Source: JAZBPO01 sp963691775
GTDB lineage: Bacteria > Pseudomonadota > Gammaproteobacteria > Pseudomonadales > Azotimanducaceae
NCBI GenBank assembly: GCA_963691775.1
Contig: OY829369.1
Location: 2,976,001 to 3,040,000, forward strand
Reading direction: 5' to 3'
DNA: 64,000 nt
The translations under genes were made by a program, and so were the position numbers. Below are positions 58,695-64,000 of the stretch, one piece after another (positions within the stretch are counted from its first letter, which is position 1; the number at the start of each line of letters is the position of its first letter). The notes under the pieces are model-generated. The model was given only the letters and a program-made list of their open reading frames with translations. It was not told where the DNA came from and made no database searches.

Positions 58695-59696
58695 TCAGGT
58701 GGCCCGGTCTGCCAGCTCGAAGCGATACTCGGTGACGTGGTGATAGGGCTCGCCCGGCCTGAGTTCATTGCTGGGAAACGCCGGGTGGTTCGACGCGTCC
58801 GGATAGCCCTGCGGTTCGATGCACACGGCATCATAGCGGCTGTATAGCCTGTCCTGTTTGCCGTAGCGCCGCAGGTGCAGGGTGTTCGCCGTGTAGAACT
58901 GCACGCCGGCCTGCGTCGTCCAGACCTCCATCGCGATGCGATCGTCCGGCGCCTCGAGTCTGACTGCGCGCCGCAGACCTTCGCCGTTGATCGGGAAGTA
59001 GTGGTCGTAGCCTTCGACGAGGCGAATCTGAGGATGTTCAGCGACCATGCCGGTGCCCAGTCGGCTCGATGAGCGCAGGTCGAAGGGCGTTTTCTCTACG
59101 GCAGCGATCTCGCCGGTCGGGCACATGTCCGAGGCCAGGGGAAGGTAGTGATCCGCGTCTACCGTGATGCGATGTCGGCCCACGTGTCCTCCCGCATGCC
59201 CGGCCAGATTGAAGTACGGGTGCCAGGTCAGATTGCACAGCGTGGGCCGTGTCGTGGTGGCATCAAGGGTCAGGCGGAGCGCGTCTTCGCCGACGATTTC
59301 GAAGCGAGCTTCTATGCTGAGGCGGCCGGGGTAGTTCTCCTCGCCGTCTTCTGAGCGCAGGCCGAGAACGAGGTGGCGTGCGCCGACGTCCAGAACGTCC
59401 CACACGCGGCGGCCAAAGCCGACGCGCCCCCCGTGCAGGTGCGCGTCGGTGGCGTTGCACACGAGCTGGTGACGCCAGCCATCGAGTTCGAAACTTCCTG
59501 CGCGAATCCGCCCGGCATGCCGTCCGACAAGCGCGCCGAGATGGCAGTCGTCGGTGATCCGGCCTTCCTGGTCTCCGTGCGCGAGCACGACATCGCCGCC
59601 ACCCGCCACCCGCAGGCGGGTGAGATAGCCCCCGTAGGGCGTGATGCTTGCGCGCAGTGCGCTGCTCGATATGTCGATGGCCTGATGCGGGTCCAA
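58695..59696 (-). CDS. galM: Aldose 1-epimerase
   Basis: A beta-sandwich mutarotase of 333 residues. I start at the TTG at 59696 because GGGAG lies about 5 nt upstream and the frame then begins DPHQAIDISSSALRASITPYGGYLTRLRV, the normal family start; an ATG at 59843 would overlap soxA. Catalytic blocks are VGRHAGRIRAGSF, HLHGG, TWHPYFNLAGH (His) and PQGYPDASNHPAF near the end (Glu in CIEPQGYPD). It catalyses anomer interconversion of aldoses. It follows soxA by 28 bp and is probably read as the last gene of the sulfur operon, though its role there is obscure. Confidence 0.9.
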   Translation of the reverse strand: MDPHQAIDISSSALRASITPYGGYLTRLRVAGGGDVVLAHGDQEGRITDDCHLGALVGRHAGRIRAGSFELDGWRHQLVCNATDAHLHGGRVGFGRRVWDVLDVGARHLVLGLRSEDGEENYPGRLSIEARFEIVGEDALRLTLDATTTRPTLCNLTWHPYFNLAGHAGGHVGRHRITVDADHYLPLASDMCPTGEIAAVEKTPFDLRSSSRLGTGMVAEHPQIRLVEGYDHYFPINGEGLRRAVRLEAPDDRIAMEVWTTQAGVQFYTANTLHLRRYGKQDRLYSRYDAVCIEPQGYPDASNHPAFPSNELRPGEPYHHVTEYRFELADRAT

Positions 59697-59724
59697 GGGG
59701 ACTCCCGTGGTGGCGAACCGATCG

Positions 59725-60489
59725 TCAGCGGCGAACGGCTGGTGTCTCGATGGGAAGGCCGCGGCCGCGCCACGCGAGGTAGAGCTCGAGAGCGAGATAC
59801 TCATCCGAGCCGTAGGCGTGTGGCTCGGCGACGACGGCTTCATTGCACCAGCGGAACATACGCTGCCTCGAACCGAGGGTCTGCCAGGTGAGGCGATAGA
59901 TCGGGAAGCCGTTGATCATGCCGTCGCTGATCACGTCGCCGCGCAGGCGCCTGCCCGCATTCTCCTCGTGACAGTGGCGGCAGGAGAGGTCGAGCTGGCC
60001 GCGCCTTCGTGCGTATTCGCGCTGGCCGGCGTCAAAGGCGGCGGCAGCGGGCCCGCTGACATCCGGGTCAAGGGCCATGCCTTGTGAGGCGGAAGACACC
60101 AGCGTCGTCAGGGCAAGGAGGTCCTCGGATTCCCAGGGCAGGGGTGGTGCGTTCTGATGCTCCGTGCGACAGGCGTTGATCTGCATCTCGAGGTTTTCGA
60201 GTCCGCCGATACGGTCATCCCAGCGCGGCATCCGTGCCGCAACGCCCGCAAGGCTAGCGGCCGTGTCATGGCAATCCGCGCAGCTCGCGCCCGACCCGGT
60301 CGGCGCAGACCACAGGTTCGAGCCGCGATCGATCCATAGCTGGCCCGGGTTGGCGAACGGGTCGTCCTGGAGCGCACGCAGTTCGTCCCCAAGGTAGCTA
60401 TAGCCGGATCGAGGCGCTTCTCCGGCACTGGCAGCCGGCGACAGCGCGAGCACGCAGACGGCTACCAGGGCCTTCGCCTTTTGCTTCAC
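59725..60489 (-). CDS. soxA: Sulfur-oxidation diheme cytochrome SoxA
   Basis: SoxA, with SoxX, oxidatively couples thiosulfate or a persulfide to a cysteine of SoxY in the periplasm. The 254-residue precursor has a signal peptide (ALVAVCVLALSPAASA) and starts at a GTG overlapping the soxYZ stop. Two heme motifs are present, C70ADCH74 and C170RHCH174, and the active-site Cys215 lies in MFRWCNEAVVAEP. The blocks QDDPFANPGQLWIDRG, INACRTEHQNAPPLPWESEDLLAL, CHEENAGRRLRGDVISDG and LELYLAWRGRGLPIETPAVRR are strongly SoxA-like. It is a diheme form. Confidence 0.95.
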   Translation of the reverse strand: MKQKAKALVAVCVLALSPAASAGEAPRSGYSYLGDELRALQDDPFANPGQLWIDRGSNLWSAPTGSGASCADCHDTAASLAGVAARMPRWDDRIGGLENLEMQINACRTEHQNAPPLPWESEDLLALTTLVSSASQGMALDPDVSGPAAAAFDAGQREYARRRGQLDLSCRHCHEENAGRRLRGDVISDGMINGFPIYRLTWQTLGSRQRMFRWCNEAVVAEPHAYGSDEYLALELYLAWRGRGLPIETPAVRR

Positions 60490-61358
60490 GTGCCGCGCAC
60501 CTCCAGCGGCCGCTCCTCTCGATGCATCGCGCCTCGGTCCTCGCGCCAGGTGAACTGGAGCGTACCGCCGCGCCGGGGCTGAAACGCGAAGGCCATGTAC
60601 GGGTCGGCGGCGATCGCGGGCCGCAGGTCTGCATCCAGCAGGGGCTCGTCGTCGAGTGCGCAGTGAAAGTGCTCGACTACGTTGCGAGGGACCCGTTCGC
60701 CGCGCGTGTCGATGCGGTATCCGGTTTCCATCGGATGACGCACCAGGGTGCGCACTTCGATGCGCGCGCCTGCATCCGCGGTCTGGTCCACGCGCAGGCG
60801 TACGGTGCCAAAGCCTGCGCCGGGCTCATCTTGCCTGGCGTCCGCGTCAGCGCGTGCGACCCGGGCGGCCTGCGCGGTCGTCGTACCCGTGCCGGCGGCT
60901 CGCGCGTTCGGCGCGGCGCGGACCCAGCGCTCGAAGTTCTCGTCAATGCAGGCACCGAGCGTGACCAGTACCGATACCGCACGCTGGGCAAGGCGGCCAT
61001 CCGGCCACTCCGCCACAGCTGTCACGTTCTGGGTCATGGAGAGGCGCAGGCGGGTCGCGATCTCGGGGAGCGCTGTGGATCCGAAGCGAAACGTTGCGGC
61101 AAAGGGCTCTGGATTGCGCGGCGCGAACAGATGAAATGCGGCGGGTGGATCGCTTGCGTCGGCGGCGAGTCGCACGGCAACGGAGTTGCCGTTCTCCACA
61201 ACCTGCGAGATGTCGAGATCGAAGGCGCCGGCCGTGATTCGGCGCGCACCGAACAAGCGCATGAATTCGGCCTCAAGCGGAGTGCGCTGACCGTAACCCG
61301 GCAGCGCAGCGATGCCCGAAGCGAGGGCGATGAGCATGTGCCGTCGCGTCGCCTTCAT
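60486..61358 (-). CDS. SoxY-SoxZ fusion carrier protein
   Basis: A single 290-residue protein holding both halves of the SoxYZ carrier, which normally consists of two polypeptides. It starts at the ATG at 61358 overlapping the soxX stop. A Tat-like signal is visible (MKATRRHMLIALASGIAAL). The SoxY part (about 25-140) has TRLRLSMTQNVTAVAEWPDGRLAQRAVSVLVTLGACID; Cys137 stands where free SoxY ends in its GGCGG arm. An Ala-rich linker (about 140-182) follows, then the SoxZ part (about 183-288): VRTLVRHPMETGYRID, VVEHFHCAL and MAFAFQPRRGGTLQFTW. The context (soxX and soxA on either side) supports sulfur chemistry rather than the quinoprotein-associated SoxYZ-like carriers. Confidence 0.88.
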   Translation of the reverse strand: MKATRRHMLIALASGIAALPGYGQRTPLEAEFMRLFGARRITAGAFDLDISQVVENGNSVAVRLAADASDPPAAFHLFAPRNPEPFAATFRFGSTALPEIATRLRLSMTQNVTAVAEWPDGRLAQRAVSVLVTLGACIDENFERWVRAAPNARAAGTGTTTAQAARVARADADARQDEPGAGFGTVRLRVDQTADAGARIEVRTLVRHPMETGYRIDTRGERVPRNVVEHFHCALDDEPLLDADLRPAIAADPYMAFAFQPRRGGTLQFTWREDRGAMHREERPLEVRGT

Positions 61359-61816
61359 GAGCCCGAGCCATCCAGGGTCTGCAGCCACGCGATCACGTCC
61401 TCGATTTCTTCAGCGGTGAGCATCGGAACGCCGAGCTGCGCGCGGGCCACGCGCCAGCGTTGATCCGTCGAGCAGTAGGCGGGCATGACCGTAGTCGAAT
61501 CGAGGCGCTTGGGATCGGCGATGCGGGCACGCAATTGGGCTGCGTCGAGGCGCGCACCGACGCCGTGCAAGGGCGGGCCGAGATTGCCATGGAAGCGCGG
61601 ATCGGGGGTGCTGACGGGGAGCGCGTGGCAAATGGTGCAATCGCCGCGATCGGTGGCCGTGGCGATCGTGCGGCCGCGATCGGCATTGGGTGCTCCCGGT
61701 GCGAGCGGCGCCGGAATGCCGTCGTCGACGAACTCGAGCGGGGCGCAGTCTGCGGCAAGGGTGCCGCCCGGGCCGCACAGGAGCACAGCGCTCAGCAGGC
61801 GTTCAGCCAAACGCAT
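61355..61816 (-). CDS. soxX: Sulfur-oxidation cytochrome SoxX
   Basis: SoxX is the monoheme partner of SoxA. The 153-residue precursor has a signal peptide (RLLSAVLLCGPGGTLAA). The heme motif is C60TICH64 and the distal ligand is probably Met111 (TTVMPAYCSTD). The blocks GPPLHGVGARLDAAQLRARIADPKRLDSTTVMPAY and EEIEDVIAWLQTL match the family. It overlaps fccB upstream by 14 bp and soxYZ downstream by 4 bp, so translation is tightly linked. Confidence 0.93.
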   Translation of the reverse strand: MRLAERLLSAVLLCGPGGTLAADCAPLEFVDDGIPAPLAPGAPNADRGRTIATATDRGDCTICHALPVSTPDPRFHGNLGPPLHGVGARLDAAQLRARIADPKRLDSTTVMPAYCSTDQRWRVARAQLGVPMLTAEEIEDVIAWLQTLDGSGS

Positions 61817-63071
61817 CGGTCACCACGCTTGCATACCATGCAGCTGCATGTGCGCCTTCTTGTGTCCGGACATCTTCGGACGCGTTGGCCGTGCTCACGC
61901 CGGCGCTGCCCTCGATGGTGACGATGCGGTCTTCCCGAACCGTGTAGCTTGCCGCGATCGAGATCGCCGCGTCAGGCGCAACGTAGCTATAGCAGGTGTT
62001 CATGAGCAGCGGCGCGGGTGGCGTGCCACCCGAGAAGATCGCGGCGAGGGCAGCGGCGACGGTCTTGCCCTGACTGTTCGCGGCAAACGCCGACTTCGGC
62101 ATCGGATTGGCGATCGCGGCATCACCGATCACGTGGACGCCCGCGTAGCGCGTTGATTCGAAGGCCGGGCCCGCAACGGGACACCAGTCGCGGCCGCCGT
62201 CGAGGTCCGCCCGGCGCGCGAGCAGGGCTGCGCGCTGCGGCGGCACGATGCAGGCGAGATCGGGAGACCAGTCGTCGAAGTCTCCGTGTACGGTGCCGCG
62301 GTCCGGATCGATTGCGCGGACGGCGCCGCCGTCGCTGCGGCCGAGCCACTGCAGGTTCGGATAGCGCTTTGTCCACTCGGCCTTGAACAGAGCGTCCTTG
62401 GTGAACCGGTCTTTCGCATCCGCGATGAGCAATCGTGCACGGGGGCGATGGGTCGCGAGCCACCAGGCCATGAGCGAAGCGCGCTCGTAAGGGCCCGGTG
62501 GGCAGCGATAGGGGTTTTCCGGCGCGCTGATCAGAACCAGGCCACCGTCGGGCACGGCCAGCAGACGATCGAACAGCGCCCGCGTCGCGGGCCCGGCTTC
62601 CCAGGCGTGGGGAAATTTCTGGGTCGCGCGTTCGCTCCAGCCTTCGATGGCTCCGCCGTGCACCTCGATGCCGGGTGCGACGACGATGCGGTCGGCGCCG
62701 AAGCTGCGGCCGTCAGTCAGGGTTGCTCGGCGCGTCACCGGATCGAGGGAGCGGATGTGCCCGCGCACAAGGTGAATGCGCGCATCGGCCTCCAGGGCGC
62801 TGTAGTCCACCTCGAGGGCATCAACGGAGCGCAGGCCCGCCAGCGCCGTATTGCTGAAGGGGCAGGTCCAGTAGGGCGCTGCGGAAGTGATGAGGGTGAT
62901 GTCGACGTCCGGCGCCCAGCGTGCGAGATAGCGCGCGGCGGTCGCGCCGGCGAAGCCGCCACCGAGAATCAGCGCCCGTGCCGTTGTCGCGGCCCGTCGC
63001 GCATGCACGGGGCGTGCGAGCGCGCCTAGAGTCGCGGTTCCCGCCGCAAGCAGCCTTCGCCGGGTCAGCAT
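61803..63071 (-). CDS. fccB: Flavocytochrome c sulfide dehydrogenase, flavoprotein subunit
   Basis: FccB oxidises sulfide to polysulfide in the periplasm and passes electrons to a cytochrome c. The 422-residue precursor has a Tat-like signal (MLTRRRLLAAGTATLGALA). The FAD fold shows LILGGGFAGATAARYL (34-49). Three cysteines match known roles in Allochromatium FccB: Cys70 (YWTCPFSN) at the covalent FAD position, and Cys190 (NPYRCPPGPYERASL) with Cys360 (LLMNTCYSYVAPDAAISIAASY) as the redox disulfide. VHVIGDAAIANPMPKSAFAANSQGK closes the FAD site. It lies between a small cytochrome c and soxX, overlapping both. Confidence 0.94.
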   Translation of the reverse strand: MLTRRRLLAAGTATLGALARPVHARRAATTARALILGGGFAGATAARYLARWAPDVDITLITSAAPYWTCPFSNTALAGLRSVDALEVDYSALEADARIHLVRGHIRSLDPVTRRATLTDGRSFGADRIVVAPGIEVHGGAIEGWSERATQKFPHAWEAGPATRALFDRLLAVPDGGLVLISAPENPYRCPPGPYERASLMAWWLATHRPRARLLIADAKDRFTKDALFKAEWTKRYPNLQWLGRSDGGAVRAIDPDRGTVHGDFDDWSPDLACIVPPQRAALLARRADLDGGRDWCPVAGPAFESTRYAGVHVIGDAAIANPMPKSAFAANSQGKTVAAALAAIFSGGTPPAPLLMNTCYSYVAPDAAISIAASYTVREDRIVTIEGSAGVSTANASEDVRTQEGAHAAAWYASVVTDAFG

Positions 63072-63373
63072 CAGCGCCGCTCGGCGCGGAGCGCGGCGAA
63101 GTGATTCGCAAGCGCGGTCACGTCCTCAGGGGCCAGCGCGCGCGCAAAACGCTCCATGGCATGGTCGGCGCCGCCCGGCGATGAAGCCCGGTAAGCCTCC
63201 ATGCGGGCGACGAAAGCATCGACCGGCAGTCGGCCCGGGTCCGGCAGCGTACTGGCCGGGCCATGGCACCCCGCACAAGCAGCCGCAAGCTGCTCGCCTC
63301 GAGTGGGAGGTTCGGCTGCCACCGACCCGGCGCAGAGCAGCAGTCCCGTCGCGAGTGCTGCGCTCGGACGCAC
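63071..63373 (-). CDS. Small monoheme cytochrome c, FccA-like
   Basis: A 100-residue precursor from a GTG at 63373 with a signal peptide (LATGLLLCAGSVAA). It has one heme motif, C33AGCH37, with the flanking GEQLAAACAGCHGPASTLPDPGRLPVDAFVARMEAYR and a C-terminal LAPEDVTALANHFAALRAE. This matches the cytochrome subunit of sulfide dehydrogenase (FccA) in style. Its stop overlaps the fccB start (TGATG), and the FccB partner should accept electrons here. It might also serve the molybdopterin oxidoreductase just upstream, which in related operons uses a cytochrome c. Confidence 0.85.
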   Translation of the reverse strand: MRPSAALATGLLLCAGSVAAEPPTRGEQLAAACAGCHGPASTLPDPGRLPVDAFVARMEAYRASSPGGADHAMERFARALAPEDVTALANHFAALRAERR

Positions 63374-63383
63374 GCCCGCGGGC

Positions 63384-64000
63384 TCAGGACCAGCTGAGGT
63401 CGTGTCCGGCGATCGGCAGGCTGCGCACGCGATGGCCGGTGGCGCGATAGATCGCGTTTGCCACGGCGGGTGCCGTCGGCGGCAGGCCGGGTTCACCGAT
63501 GCCGCCCCACTTGTCGCCTCCGGACAGCGCGAGGTGCGTTTCCATCACCGGGGCTTCGGGCAGCTTCACGACGCGATTTCGGTCGAAGTTGGTCTGCACC
63601 AGGGCCCCATCGGCAACGTCCTGCCGCCCCCACATGGCCGCGGAAAGGCCGTAGATGATGCTGCTCTCGACCTGCGATTCGATGGTCATGGGATTCACCG
63701 TGTTGCCGCAGTCGACGGCCGTGACAACGCGCTCCACGCGCACCTCGCCGGAGCGGGTGACGGTGACATCGGCAACCTGTGCGCAGATGCTGCCGAAGCT
63801 CTCGGCGATGGCGATGCCCTGAGCGGAGCCTCTCGGGAGCGTGCGGCCCCAGTCTGCCCGCGCGGCGGCCGTCTCGAGCACCTTGAGCAGATCGCGCTTG
63901 CCGTTGAGCAGGCGACGGCGATATTCGACCGGATCCATGCCGGCGGCGGCGGCGAGCTCGTCGAAGAAGCATTCCCGGGCGAAGGCGTTCTGGGAATGGC
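63384..64000 (-). CDS. Molybdopterin-binding oxidoreductase, C-terminal part (partial)
   Basis: The frame runs off the right edge of the window; only about 205 C-terminal residues are visible. They match the large molybdopterin subunit of the xanthine dehydrogenase/isoquinoline 1-oxidoreductase (IorB) family. The visible blocks are AFARECFFDELAAAAGMDPVEYRRRLL, GSAQGIAIAESFGSICAQVADV, RVVTAVDCGNTVNPMTIESQVESSIIYGLSAAMWG and the terminal GGIGEPGLPPTAPAVANAIYRATGHRVRSLPI, whose Gly-Glu-Pro-Gly contains the catalytic Glu of this family. It probably oxidises an aldehyde or N-heterocycle. It is 11 bp upstream of the cytochrome gene on the same strand. Confidence 0.9.
   Translation of the reverse strand, partial: HSQNAFARECFFDELAAAAGMDPVEYRRRLLNGKRDLLKVLETAAARADWGRTLPRGSAQGIAIAESFGSICAQVADVTVTRSGEVRVERVVTAVDCGNTVNPMTIESQVESSIIYGLSAAMWGRQDVADGALVQTNFDRNRVVKLPEAPVMETHLALSGGDKWGGIGEPGLPPTAPAVANAIYRATGHRVRSLPIAGHDLSWS

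Overview
The window is a high-GC, gene-dense bacterial chromosome segment with short intergenic gaps and many start/stop overlaps. The gene set points to a free-living, aerobic gammaproteobacterium: cmoA/cmoB, hspQ, rmuC, a PlsB-type acyltransferase, a Coq7-type ubiquinone hydroxylase, the ctc-pth-ychF-tRNA-Met order, and a large TonB-dependent receptor. I cannot name the genus. No phage, insertion sequence, CRISPR array or rRNA was seen, so this reads as core chromosome with accessory metabolic modules rather than a genomic island.

Layout. 1-2.3 kb: translation genes (rplY/ctc 3' end, pth, ychF) and an elongator tRNA-Met(CAU). 2.3-5.2 kb: an AAC(2')-like acetyltransferase, an FHA-GAF-adenylyl cyclase and an unknown protein. 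5.2-10.4 kb: class I fumarase and a TonB-dependent receptor closed by a strong terminator. 10.7-13.7 kb: trmH, a small hypothetical, lipA and small exported proteins. 14-18.8 kb: divergent gpsA and plsB plus a HAD-phosphatase/acyltransferase fusion, together a glycerolipid locus. 18.8-22.3 kb: rmuC, a MazG-like pyrophosphatase, hspQ and pbpG. 22.4-27.3 kb: SDRs, an acyl-CoA ligase, a thioesterase and manA. 27.3-30.6 kb: a DUF4149-like protein, coq7 and a LytS/LytTR two-component pair. 30.7-34.8 kb: a tight enoyl-CoA hydratase/kinase-like/amidohydrolase unit facing an OmpR-type regulator. 34.9-41 kb: an M48-TPR lipoprotein, an SDR, coniferyl-type aldehyde dehydrogenase, a Spinster-type MFS carrier and a TPR protein. 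41.1-46 kb: an RND adaptor and pump with a small exported protein. 46.2-49.8 kb: a phytanoyl-CoA dioxygenase relative, a Tat-signal HisC-like aminotransferase, an acyl-CoA dehydrogenase and a tail-anchored winged-helix-like protein. 49.8-55.9 kb: CYTH protein, cmoB, cmoA, ppk and ppx. 56-58.6 kb: M48 peptidase and LemA. 58.7-64 kb: galM and, upstream of it, a sulfur-oxidation operon (soxA, fused soxYZ, soxX, fccB, a small cytochrome c) behind a molybdopterin oxidoreductase that runs off the window.

The most distinctive module is the sulfur operon at the right end. It keeps the usual soxX-Y-Z-A order, but SoxY and SoxZ are one polypeptide, so the substrate-carrying cysteine sits inside the chain instead of on a free C-terminal arm. 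The operon is coupled to a flavocytochrome c sulfide dehydrogenase, and galM stands where soxB would normally follow. Other points worth a second look are a chromosomal AAC(2') homologue, a kinase-like protein with rewritten catalytic motifs, an aminotransferase with a Tat-like export signal, and two independent 12-bp coding tandem repeats.
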